This document shows positions 1 to 5,116 of a DNA stretch of 5,192 bases, piece after piece. Where the stretch lies: NCBI GenBank assembly GCA_003164275.1, contig PLSY01000347.1:156-5347 (forward strand). The letters are read 5' to 3'. Position 1 is the stretch's first letter. Every line of letters begins with the position of its first letter. The notes beneath the pieces are model-generated. The model was given only the letters and a program-made list of their open reading frames with translations, was not told the origin of the DNA and searched no databases. The DNA comes from Acidimicrobiaceae bacterium (lineage in GTDB: Bacteria; Actinomycetota; Acidimicrobiia; Acidimicrobiales; RAAP-2). Position numbers and translations under genes: made by a program.

Positions 1-41
1 ACGTTCACGATGGAGACGTCGAGGAGTGGGCATCTCTCAAC

Positions 42-50
42 TGCTAGGCT
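42..50 (+). promoter_or_regulatory. Possible extended -10 promoter of the integrase gene
   Basis: The bases read TGCTAGGCT, which fits the extended -10 pattern TG-N-TANNNT common in actinobacterial promoters. No good -35 box lies 16-18 bases upstream. Transcription would begin near position 57, just before the small hairpin at 59-73 and the ribosome binding site at 79-82. This is a pattern match only. Confidence 0.3.
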
Positions 51-58
51 TGGGACGG

Positions 59-73
59 GTGCCTATCTGGCAC
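59..73 (+). promoter_or_regulatory. Small inverted repeat just upstream of the integrase gene
   Basis: GTGCC and GGCAC form a perfect 5-bp inverted repeat around the five bases TATCT, and a G-T wobble could extend it by one pair. It lies between the possible -10 box and the GAGG ribosome binding site. It could be an operator for autoregulation, a 5' leader hairpin, or part of an attachment site, and the sequence does not decide between these. Confidence 0.3.
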
Positions 74-90
74 TAAGCGAGGCGAGCACG

Positions 91-1518
91 ATGCGGGTTC
101 TACTGGCGGCACGGTTGAGTCGGTCGAAGGGCAATGAAGGTGACGACCGGACCGATCGAGACGAGGACGCACTACAGCGGTGGGCGCAGGCCAACGATCA
201 CGAGGTCATCGCAGTCACGAAGGATGTTGGCGTGAGTGGTGCCGTTGCGCCGGTCGATCGTCCTCAGCTAGGACCCTGGCTGACTGATGAGGCGTTGCGA
301 TCGAAGTGGGATGTCATCGTGGTCACGGATGTCGACCGCATCGGTCGTGACGCACGGGCTGCCATCAACTTCCGGGCCTGGTGCGAGGAGAACGGCAAGA
401 GCCTCATCGTCACGAAGCGCAACATGGAGTGGCCGAGTGACGATTCGTTCGCAGGCCTTCAGTGGGGCATCCTCGAACTGCTGGCGGAGATGGAGCGCAC
501 CAGCGGCAAGGACAAGGTACGGGCGGCTCGTGAGACGACTGCTGAGCGAGGCGGATTCATCGGCAAGCCACCGTGGGGCTACGAACTGGTGGGTGAGCGC
601 TACGAGCGCAAGCTACAGCCGGTGTCTTCACTCGTGGACGTACAGCGAGAGATGGTGGCTCGTGCTCTGGCTGGCGACTCCTACTCGACCATCGGCTATT
701 GGCTAGATGAGCAGAAGATCGAACCGGCACAGGGCGGCTCGTGGTCAGCCGTCAGCGTCTCGAACGCTCTGCGTCAGCCAGCACTGAAGGGTCAAAGCCT
801 CGACGCCAACGGCAAGGTGGTGCATCGGTTCGACGGGATCTTGACCGCTACCGAGTGGAAGCGCTTGCAGACGGCGCTCGATGCTCGACCGAAGAGGCGT
901 GGCTCCGTCACGAACGGGTCGCCTCTGCTTCTCGGCTCGATCGAGTGCGGTCTCTGTGGTGGTCGGATGCAGCGATGGAACTGTGGCACTAAGGCCAAGC
1001 CACGGTACGTGTACCGGTGCAATCGTGCGGACGGCAAGAAGGATCTCAAGGGCTGCCGCAACCAGGTGCGTCTGGACGATGCCGACGAGTGGGTGAGCCT
1101 GTGGTTCACCGGCTTCGGTCCGTGGGCCAACACCGAACTCGTGACACAGACGATCGTGCCAGGCGACGACCACGCTGCCGAAGTATCTGACATCAAGGGT
1201 CAGATCGCACTGCTCGATCCCGAGGATGGCGACTATGACGAGCGCCTGAGTGCTCTGCGGTCGGAACTGGCTCGCATCAAGGCCCTGCCGATCGAAGAGC
1301 CGTCGATCGAAGAGACGCCTACCGGTCAGACCGTGGGTGAACTGTGGTCGAGCCTCACAACCGAGCAGCGTCGGGGCTACCTCGTCGCTGGCGGTGTGCG
1401 TGTGATCGTCAGCCCGCTAGCTGAGGCCGTAGGGAACTTCAGCACTGGCCGTCACAACATCGCCATGATGGGCAACCCCCACAAGGTCAGTAGTGCCGTT
1501 CGCCTCATCGCAGGATGA
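91..1518 (+). CDS. int: Large serine recombinase (site-specific integrase)
   Basis: A 475-residue protein with the layout of a large serine integrase, which would join attP and attB using a serine nucleophile. The N-terminal resolvase domain (about 1-150) has R8-x-S10, with S10 the likely nucleophile, and the conserved DxDRxGR block at residues 80-86 (R83 and R86), followed by the long alpha-E helix around ELLAEMERTSGK (129-140). The recombinase domain begins near the GKPPWGYEL block (158-166). The zinc ribbon has C286, C289, C310 and C322. A charged heptad-like stretch (about 363-400) fits the coiled coil that controls integration versus excision. The length is normal for the family and no key residue is missing. 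The frame is open back to an ATG at 10, but the start at 91 is preferred because MRVLLAARLSRS is the usual N-terminus and GAGG (79-82) lies eight bases upstream. The gene is transcribed alone, ahead of a repeat-rich leader. The insertion target is unknown. Confidence 0.95.
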   Translation: MRVLLAARLSRSKGNEGDDRTDRDEDALQRWAQANDHEVIAVTKDVGVSGAVAPVDRPQLGPWLTDEALRSKWDVIVVTDVDRIGRDARAAINFRAWCEENGKSLIVTKRNMEWPSDDSFAGLQWGILELLAEMERTSGKDKVRAARETTAERGGFIGKPPWGYELVGERYERKLQPVSSLVDVQREMVARALAGDSYSTIGYWLDEQKIEPAQGGSWSAVSVSNALRQPALKGQSLDANGKVVHRFDGILTATEWKRLQTALDARPKRRGSVTNGSPLLLGSIECGLCGGRMQRWNCGTKAKPRYVYRCNRADGKKDLKGCRNQVRLDDADEWVSLWFTGFGPWANTELVTQTIVPGDDHAAEVSDIKGQIALLDPEDGDYDERLSALRSELARIKALPIEEPSIEETPTGQTVGELWSSLTTEQRRGYLVAGGVRVIVSPLAEAVGNFSTGRHNIAMMGNPHKVSSAVRLIAG

Positions 1519-1555
1519 CCCTAGTGACCCTCTGAGACCCTACACACGAGGGTCT
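1517..1555 (+). repeat. GACCCT direct repeats and a 7-bp inverted repeat after the integrase gene
   Basis: GACCCT occurs at 1517-1522, 1526-1531 and 1536-1541, spaced 9 and 10 bases, so all three lie on nearly one face of the helix. The last copy is part of the perfect inverted repeat AGACCCT (1535-1541) / AGGGTCT (1549-1555) around seven bases. The arrangement suits a protein-binding array. The hairpin could also end integrase transcription, but no T-run follows, so a classical intrinsic terminator is not supported. Confidence 0.45.
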
Positions 1556-1579
1556 GTAGGCCCTCTGCGGCGACCTGTG
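1548..1579 (+). repeat. Spaced motif, copy 1 (GAGGG-N8-CCCTC-N6-GACCT-N-TG)
   Basis: GAGGG (1548-1552), eight bases, CCCTC (1561-1565), six bases, GACCT (1572-1576), one base, TG. The same blocks with identical spacing recur at 4561-4592. Both eight-base spacers contain CTGTA, shifted by one position. GAGGG/CCCTC is itself an inverted repeat, so each copy could bind a dimer. The two copies bracket the central gene plus mrr. Function unknown: an operator pair, a recombinase or accessory-factor site, or chance. Confidence 0.4.
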
Positions 1580-1626
1580 GTGGTTCACCGCACCGAAACT
1601 CTTGGACCGCTCTGTACGTCGGTTCG

Positions 1627-1640
1627 ACTACTTCGGTAGT
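1627..1640 (+). promoter_or_regulatory. UUCG-type hairpin in the leader before the central gene
   Basis: ACTAC and GTAGT pair perfectly around TTCG, giving the very stable C(UUCG)G tetraloop in RNA. It lies about 130 bases before the chosen start at 1772, within the 253-base leader (1519-1771), which holds no other gene I would call. No T-run follows, so it may be a leader structure rather than a terminator. A weak TTGGAC (1602-1607) lies upstream, without a convincing -10 partner. Confidence 0.4.
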
Positions 1641-1771
1641 GGGTCAGATGGGAGCGATCATGCGGCACGTCTAGTGCGCTCGGTCATCTCCTGAAGCGGC
1701 ATGTGCTGCGTGGCATCAGCTTGGCGACGGTCAAGCTGCTCGGTCCATCTGCCGATGCCGTTCGCAGGACT

Positions 1772-2959
1772 ATGACGGCGACCTCGGTGGAGACTCAGCC
1801 TTTTCACGCTCCTCCATTCCCTGACCACATCCGGTGGGGCCGGGCGAAGAAGCAAGAAGCCGCCGCCCGATGGCTGTGGGAATACCTGAAGGACAAGCCC
1901 GACTGTGCGGCAGAGAGCTGGACCATCAAGTGTGATGCCATCAAGGCTGGCATCAAGGTTCCAACGCTGATGAAGGCGAAAGGTAGGGTAGCTATCCAGC
2001 ACTACCTCAATGGAGACATCAGCGTCGAAGACGACTGGTTTCCTTCGAGTGCGTGGTCTCTGCTCATCCAGCACACCATCACCGTAGATTCGACCCCGTA
2101 CCATCTCGATCCGCCGAAACGGAAGATCCTCAGAGGTCCGCTGAAGACCACCAATACTTCTCGCCGAGCAACCCCCGCCGTCGAATCGCCAAGGCCGTCA
2201 TTCGCTCCCGCCAGCTCTGCCAACCAGGTCTACCGGGACAAGATCTGCAAGCAGATCGAGATCGTCGCCCACCGTGTAGCGAGTCGACCATGGCCAGCCG
2301 GGGCAAGAGAAGCACGAGTCATGTCCACGGTTCTCAGGCGATGCGGGAAGCAGAACAGCCTCACGACGGAGTTCACCGTGTGGAGCCTGGCTGATGAAAG
2401 CGGCTTCGCAGGTTGGGAGCCGGGCAGGGATGCACTGGATGTGCTTCAGGCCGGGGGGTGGGTCACTGTCAAACACGGAGTGCGGGACATCTACGAGAAG
2501 GGTCAGTTCGAACCGACCGAGAGGGGCAAGCCGACCGTCGTCACCCTCATCCCGAAGGAGAAGGGACCCCGGTACCCGGTAGCCAAGTTGCCCAACGGAG
2601 CACGAGACGAGTTCGCAGGAGACCCTGGCAACTCCCGCTACCTCTTCATCATGCGAGTCCTCTTCGAGCGTAGGACCGAAGCACTGACTCGTCCCGAGAT
2701 CGAGACGATGACTGGGCTAAGCCGGACGACGGTCCAGCGTCTCGTCAAGACCGACGCCCTGCTCTACAAGACCATGGCAGGTACATGGAACATCGTCACA
2801 CCCGAGCTTCTAACCGAGGACGGCAACGACTCGAAGATGCAGGCTCGGAGGGCCAAGCGCAAGGCACCGAGACGGAAGTCGACTCCCAAGATGACATCTG
2901 AACCCACCGACCAAGACCGAGCCAAGCTCGAAGCACTCAGACGCCGGATGACGGGATAA
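1772..2959 (+). CDS. Unrecognised protein with several helix-turn-helix-like segments, possible replication or maintenance protein
   Basis: I do not recognise the family. Numbered from the ATG at 1772 (395 residues), residues about 25-85 (RAKKQEAAARWLWEYLKD, then an IKAGIKVPTLMKAKG segment) resemble the winged-helix unit found in actinobacterial RepA/primase-type proteins. After a Pro/Ser-rich linker (about 113-150), residues about 160-240 (VMSTVLRRC, SLADESGF, DVLQAGGWVTV) have the pattern of a second winged helix. A third, clearer helix-turn-helix is at about 305-328 (LTRPEIETMTGLSRTTVQRL). The C-terminus is strongly basic (ARRAKRKAPRRK). No Walker A, HUH, primase or nuclease motif is visible, so DNA binding without catalysis is the best reading. 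The frame is also open from a GTG at 1703 (418 residues). I prefer 1772 because it is an ATG and the extra 23 residues look non-conserved, but its AGGA is only two bases upstream. The gene precedes the hairpin-rich region, which fits an initiator acting on a nearby origin. That role is inference. Confidence 0.8.
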   Translation: MTATSVETQPFHAPPFPDHIRWGRAKKQEAAARWLWEYLKDKPDCAAESWTIKCDAIKAGIKVPTLMKAKGRVAIQHYLNGDISVEDDWFPSSAWSLLIQHTITVDSTPYHLDPPKRKILRGPLKTTNTSRRATPAVESPRPSFAPASSANQVYRDKICKQIEIVAHRVASRPWPAGAREARVMSTVLRRCGKQNSLTTEFTVWSLADESGFAGWEPGRDALDVLQAGGWVTVKHGVRDIYEKGQFEPTERGKPTVVTLIPKEKGPRYPVAKLPNGARDEFAGDPGNSRYLFIMRVLFERRTEALTRPEIETMTGLSRTTVQRLVKTDALLYKTMAGTWNIVTPELLTEDGNDSKMQARRAKRKAPRRKSTPKMTSEPTDQDRAKLEALRRRMTG

Positions 2960-3043
2960 CAGTGCCTCAGGGGGGTCGGTACCTCACCTCTTCAAGAAGC
3001 TAGTAGTTGTTGTTCACGTCGTTCGTGTCACCAGTTCCCAACA

Positions 3044-3059
3044 TGCAGCTAACGCTGCA
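3044..3059. repeat. Hairpin TGCAGC / GCTGCA
   Basis: Perfect 6-bp stem around the four-base loop TAAC. Its GCAGC/GCTGC core recurs in the hairpin at 3283-3295, 239 bases downstream. Confidence 0.6.
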
Positions 3060-3089
3060 AAGGCACCCTGTGGGGAGACGAAGACACTC

Positions 3090-3110
3090 GCCTTCGCTGC
3101 GCTCGAAGGC
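3090..3110. repeat. Hairpin GCCTTCG / CGAAGGC
   Basis: Perfect 7-bp stem with the seven-base loop CTGCGCT. The TTCGCT at 3093-3098 recurs at 3121-3126 and 3136-3141, linking this hairpin to the adjacent tandem repeat. Confidence 0.6.
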
Positions 3111-3112
3111 AG

Positions 3113-3130
3113 TCGCTCGCTTCGCTCGCT
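3113..3130. repeat. Tandem 9-mer TCGCTCGCT x2
   Basis: TCGCTCGCT is repeated head to tail without a gap (3113-3121 and 3122-3130). The 18 bases are also a perfect mirror repeat. Short tandem repeats beside hairpins recall iterons of replication origins, but two copies of a 9-mer built from CGCT are weak evidence. Confidence 0.5.
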
Positions 3131-3189
3131 CCCTCTTCGCTAGCTCAGTCTCGGTCTTCTTCTCCCGTCTCCCTCCCTTCGGTCGGGGT

Positions 3190-3205
3190 CATGCGACCAC
3201 GCATG
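3190..3205. repeat. Hairpin CATGCG / CGCATG
   Basis: Perfect 6-bp stem around the loop ACCA. It follows a pyrimidine-rich tract (about 3151-3180) on the plus strand. Confidence 0.6.
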
Positions 3206-3211
3206 TTCACC

Positions 3212-3241
3212 TTGACCAGTGGACTGAGGACGTGTGGTCAA
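3212..3241. promoter_or_regulatory. Inverted repeat TTGACCA / TGGTCAA
   Basis: Two perfect 7-base arms (3212-3218 and 3235-3241) are separated by 16 bases, so equivalent positions in the arms lie about two helical turns apart. This spacing suits binding of a dimeric protein to DNA better than an RNA hairpin. TTGACC also resembles a -35 box, but no convincing -10 follows. Confidence 0.45.
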
Positions 3242-3282
3242 CGGCGGTCATCCTCTTCCGACTTTGGCCTTGAGTGGGTCTT

Positions 3283-3295
3283 GCAGCGAAGCTGC
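3283..3295. repeat. Hairpin GCAGC / GCTGC
   Basis: Perfect 5-bp stem around GAA. It has the same stem bases as the core of the hairpin at 3044-3059 but a different loop, which hints at a conserved stem rather than a simple duplication. Confidence 0.5.
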
Positions 3296-3305
3296 TGGTT
3301 TTACT

Positions 3306-3328
3306 CTCTCTGCCTGTCAGGTAGAGAG
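3306..3328. repeat. Ten-base-pair hairpin with a GTC loop
   Basis: CTCTCTGCCT (3306-3315) pairs with AGGTAGAGAG (3319-3328) over ten positions, one of them a G-T wobble, around the three-base loop GTC. It is the longest uninterrupted stem noticed in the window. TTTTA precedes it on the plus strand and TTGAGG follows, so it lacks a terminator U-tract in either direction. Confidence 0.6.
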
Positions 3329-3333
3329 TTGAG

Positions 3334-3374
3334 GCCGACACGGCTGTCACTTCCTCCGCTACGGCGCAGCCGTA
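3334..3374. repeat. Pair of adjacent short hairpins
   Basis: GCCG/CGGC (3334-3337, 3341-3344), or alternatively GACA/TGTC (3337-3340, 3345-3348), can form one small stem. TACGGC/GCCGTA (3360-3365, 3369-3374) forms a perfect 6-bp stem around GCA. With the 10-bp hairpin just upstream these make a run of three stems within 70 bases. Confidence 0.5.
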
Positions 3375-3457
3375 CTGTCTCTAACAACCACAAGGGAATG
3401 AAGGAGAAGGAGAAGCAGACGCATACTGGTGCCGACATCCGTCCTGTGATCGGTGAC

Positions 3458-3475
3458 GCCCACCGGTCCGTGGGC
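3458..3475. repeat. Hairpin GCCCAC / GTGGGC downstream of mrr
   Basis: Perfect 6-bp stem with a six-base loop, about 55 bases beyond the mrr stop codon on the minus strand. It may help end or stabilise the mrr transcript, perhaps with the weak CACC/GGTG stem at 3502-3516, but no U-tract follows, so a terminator is not established. Confidence 0.4.
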
Positions 3476-3529
3476 ACAGAGACCGACTGCCAAACGGACG
3501 CCACCTTCAGATGGTGCACCCCATTGTGT

Positions 3530-4414
3530 TCATGCAGGGGGATCGAAGCGGTCGAACCATGCCACTTGAACCTGAGGCACGATCTTGAGTCCGATCTCCT
3601 TCTCCCGAACGAGTTGGCAGAGCTTCTCGCCATCAATGAGATCGACGGTGGGCGTAGTGGCGATGGAGGCGTGCCGGGCAGCCTCGGTGTATCTCCCTAG
3701 CGTCACCAGCACTGCCCGTTCGGCACCGGCTGCCGCTGCGTCTCGTTGGAAGAGGGCAACGACTTCCCTGCCTATGGCAGTCGTCGGGTCGTATCGCTTG
3801 GCCTGCACCGCTACTCGTGAGGAGAGCACTGGACTGATCGGTGCGATGCCGATGCCGTCGATCCCTTGATCGCCAGTACCTCCGACCCTCGTGAGTTCGA
3901 GGTCGTAGGACCGCAGGAGGTACATGACGAACTCTTCGAAGCCTTCGGGTGTCAGCCGGTGGAGTCGACTGAGGAGCACTTCGGTCCAGCCGGTATCTTC
4001 AGCATCGATCTCGTCTTCAACGGGAGGAGCATCATCAGAATCGTTCCGAGTCCTGACCCGGTTGGCCCTTACCTGCCGATCCATCTCCCTAGTGGCTTCG
4101 ATCCCCTCGCCTTCGGGCATCGAAAGGATCTCCCTGCCGAATGTCGAGAGCACGTAGAGGCCCCGCTGCGGGCTGTCGAGCGCTCCACCGAGCTTGGCGT
4201 AAGAGCGTGCCCATTCCAGCCTGTCGACCAAGACGGACTTCGGGCGGTTGTCATAGGTGATGGCTATTTGATCGTCGCTGGCGCCAATGTCTTCGAGGAC
4301 ACGGGTAGTGATCTCACGACCTTGAGCCGAACTTCCGAGAGCGGCAACGGCCTTCAGGGTGGGGTAGATCAACTCTTGGTAGCTCGGGACATCCGTCCGT
4401 TTCGAAGGCGACAT
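3530..4414 (-). CDS. mrr: Mrr-type (type IV) restriction endonuclease
   Basis: A 294-residue protein with the two-domain layout of Mrr. The N-terminal winged-helix domain (about 8-100, SYQELIYPTLKAVAALG to RGLYVLSTFGREIL) binds DNA. An acidic linker (about 110-142) leads to the Mrr catalytic domain (about 150-285). The domain starts at LTPEGFEEFVMYLLRSY (154-170) and carries the PD-(D/E)xK-like active site: an acidic residue near E160/E161, GGTGDQGIDG (178-187) with D186, and VQAKRY with Q204 and K206. Mrr proteins cleave DNA with foreign methylation, so this is probably a defence gene acting on incoming phage or plasmid DNA. No methyltransferase lies nearby, as expected for type IV. The start at 4414 matches the usual N-terminus, though the ribosome binding site is weak (GCAGG about 11 bases upstream). 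It is convergent with the central gene, and an inverted repeat at 4450-4466 sits in its leader. All expected catalytic residues are present. The modification it recognises cannot be read from sequence. Confidence 0.93.
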   Translation of the reverse strand: MSPSKRTDVPSYQELIYPTLKAVAALGSSAQGREITTRVLEDIGASDDQIAITYDNRPKSVLVDRLEWARSYAKLGGALDSPQRGLYVLSTFGREILSMPEGEGIEATREMDRQVRANRVRTRNDSDDAPPVEDEIDAEDTGWTEVLLSRLHRLTPEGFEEFVMYLLRSYDLELTRVGGTGDQGIDGIGIAPISPVLSSRVAVQAKRYDPTTAIGREVVALFQRDAAAAGAERAVLVTLGRYTEAARHASIATTPTVDLIDGEKLCQLVREKEIGLKIVPQVQVAWFDRFDPPA

Positions 4415-4449
4415 GAAGGTCAGCCTGCCACCCGGAGGAGCATGTGGGG

Positions 4450-4466
4450 AGGATCATGGCGATCCT
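4450..4466. promoter_or_regulatory. Operator-like inverted repeat upstream of mrr
   Basis: AGGATC and GATCCT form a perfect 6-bp inverted repeat around ATGGC, ending 35 bases before the mrr start codon. This is where an operator or a 5' leader hairpin would control the nuclease. The likely binding protein is unknown; candidates inside the window are the central protein, the excisionase-like protein or Mrr's own winged helix. Confidence 0.4.
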
Positions 4467-4560
4467 GGTACTACTCCACTGGCCGAGAATCCGAGTGTGC
4501 CGAATCGGGGATAGAGCCTCTCGGATCGTGGTGGGCGGAGAATGGACCCCGTGCCGCCTA

Positions 4561-4592
4561 GAGGGCCTCTGTACCCTCCCCTGTGACCTCTG
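4561..4592 (+). repeat. Spaced motif, copy 2 (GAGGG-N8-CCCTC-N6-GACCT-N-TG)
   Basis: GAGGG (4561-4565), CCCTC (4574-4578), GACCT (4585-4589) and TG (4591-4592) repeat the blocks and exact spacing of the copy at 1548-1579. A GACCC also precedes each copy, at 1536-1540 and 4545-4549, though at different distances (7 and 11 bases before GAGGG). It lies between the divergent mrr and excisionase-like genes, so it could be a shared operator. Confidence 0.4.
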
Positions 4593-4770
4593 ACGGGCAA
4601 CGTGGCGGCTGCTCCGGCGCTCAAAATCGGAGCCGATGCACTTCGAAGGCTCAGCGGCGGATGCGCACGACGAGTACCTCAGTAATGGCAACCCGGACGA
4701 GCGCACTGTTGGAGATCGAACAGCGGTCCACTCCTCCAAGTTCAGCCGACACCTGATGCCGCCTTGGCGA

Positions 4771-4800
4771 TTGAAAGCACTCGGGTCCCGGTCCTGTCAT
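4771..4800 (+). promoter_or_regulatory. Possible promoter of the excisionase-like gene
   Basis: TTGAAA (4771-4776) and TGTCAT (4795-4800) resemble -35 and -10 boxes with an 18-base spacer. Transcription would start near 4807, giving a leader of about 47 bases that includes a CCTC-CGAA-GAGG hairpin (4814-4825) and the ribosome binding site. This is a pattern match only. Confidence 0.3.
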
Positions 4801-4844
4801 CCTGGGTTCAACTCCTCCGAAGAGGTACACGGGCGTCTACGAGT

Positions 4845-4849
4845 AGGAG
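4845..4849 (+). promoter_or_regulatory. Ribosome binding site that sets the start of the excisionase-like gene
   Basis: AGGAG lies four bases before the ATG at 4854 and is the best Shine-Dalgarno match before any gene here. It favours that start over the upstream ATG at 4764 and the internal ATG at 4890, neither of which has a comparable site. Confidence 0.6.
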
Positions 4850-4853
4850 CGAC

Positions 4854-5081
4854 ATGGAGATTGTTGAGCGAGTTCATCGGGGCCTGCCCATGAACGTTGC
4901 AGATACAGGGCGACTGATTGGCGTCGAGGAGGCTGCGGAGCGGATGGGCATCTCACCTCGGACTGTGCGGCGTCTCGTACAGCAGAGGCGGATCAGGCAT
5001 CTCAGATTTGGGCGTCTCATTAGATTGAACGTATGGGACATGGATGAGTTCCTGACCGACGCCACGGTCGAACCCGTCTGA
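4854..5081 (+). CDS. Excisionase-like helix-turn-helix protein, possible recombination directionality factor
   Basis: A 75-residue basic protein with a MerR/Xis-like winged-helix domain at about residues 22-68. LIGVEEAAERMGISPRTVRRL is the helix-turn-helix, QQRRIRHLRFGRLIRL the wing, and WDMDEFL the closing helix typical of the excisionase-family (HTH_17-like) fold. Small proteins of this class bind near attachment sites and turn an integrase towards excision. The prophage-like element phiRv1 of Mycobacterium tuberculosis pairs a serine integrase with a Xis-like factor of similar size, so the same pairing is plausible here. A transcription regulator of the element is the main alternative. The start at 4854 is chosen for its AGGAG. 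The gene faces the right end of the window, and in a closed circle the integrase gene would follow after about 200 bases. Confidence 0.85.
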   Translation: MEIVERVHRGLPMNVADTGRLIGVEEAAERMGISPRTVRRLVQQRRIRHLRFGRLIRLNVWDMDEFLTDATVEPV

Positions 5082-5104
5082 GAACCTGGGCACTGGACCG
5101 ACGA

Positions 5105-5116
5105 CTACCTGGGTAG
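5105..5116. repeat. Palindrome CTACC-TG-GGTAG in the right-end non-coding stretch
   Basis: CTACC and GGTAG flank the dinucleotide TG, 23 bases after the excisionase-like stop codon. Nearby, GTTGC (5119-5123) and GCAAC (5166-5170) make a wider imperfect inverted repeat spanning about 50 bases. Serine integrase sites are roughly 40-50 bp imperfect inverted repeats around a central dinucleotide, so this 110-base stretch (5082-5192) is a possible attachment region. No second copy of a core was found to confirm it. A terminator is less likely, as no T-run follows. Confidence 0.25.

Larger units (their letters stand above)
2960..3529. other. 570-base hairpin-rich non-coding region, candidate origin or structured RNA
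   Basis: No credible gene lies between the convergent central gene and mrr. The open frame at 3191-3700 on the plus strand runs into mrr antisense, has low-complexity Arg/Ser/Leu-rich sequence and looks like chance. The segment is instead dense in short perfect inverted repeats (about nine between 3040 and 3475), a tandem 9-mer and pyrimidine-rich tracts, with a purine-rich GAAGGAGAAGGAGAAG stretch near 3401. The density exceeds what a pair of terminators needs. A replication origin, transfer origin, attachment region or structured RNA are all possible. No T-run follows any of the stems. Confidence 0.5.
4415..4853. other. Non-coding region between divergent mrr and the excisionase-like gene
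   Basis: About 440 bases with no gene I would call. Plus-strand 4636-4893 and minus-strand 4314-4739 are open, but their products show no domain-like pattern and overlap real genes out of frame. The region should hold the promoters of mrr (leftward) and the excisionase-like gene (rightward). It contains the inverted repeat at 4450-4466, ATCCGAG/CTCGGAT (4489-4495, 4520-4526), the second spaced motif (4561-4592), a GCTCCG/CGGAGC hairpin (4611-4616, 4628-4633) and TTGGAG/CTCCAA (4709-4714, 4734-4739). Confidence 0.5.

Noticed and set aside
10..90. Extension of the integrase to an ATG at position 10
   Set aside because: The extra 27 residues have no place in the resolvase fold, whereas the ATG at 91 gives the family-typical N-terminus with S10 as nucleophile and has a well-spaced GAGG.
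1648..1674. Eight-codon open frame in the leader of the central gene, as a possible regulatory leader peptide
   Set aside because: There is no clear ribosome binding site, no run of a single regulated amino acid and no paired attenuator structure downstream.
3191..3700. Open frame of 169 codons on the plus strand across the hairpin region and into mrr, including a shorter ATG start at 3399
   Set aside because: The product is low-complexity and Arg/Ser/Leu-rich, its C-terminal part is antisense to the well-supported mrr gene, and no domain-like pattern is seen. The AAGGAGAAGGAG near the ATG lies inside or after the start, not at a proper upstream distance.
3866..4561. Open frame of 231 codons on the plus strand opposite mrr
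   Set aside because: It is the mirror of the Mrr gene, whose catalytic motifs are clear. Long antisense open frames are expected in GC-rich DNA.
4314..4739. Open frame of 141 codons on the minus strand upstream of mrr
   Set aside because: It overlaps the mrr start out of frame, its composition is Arg/Ser-rich and it shows no domain pattern, so it is probably chance.
4796..4830. tRNA-like T-arm (GGGTTCAACTCC) that could mark an integration site
   Set aside because: The T-stem does not pair over five positions, and no anticodon arm, D-arm or acceptor stem could be fitted around it.
4636..4893. Open frame of 85 codons on the plus strand before the excisionase-like gene
   Set aside because: No ribosome binding site, no recognisable domain, and it overlaps the supported gene at 4854 in another frame.
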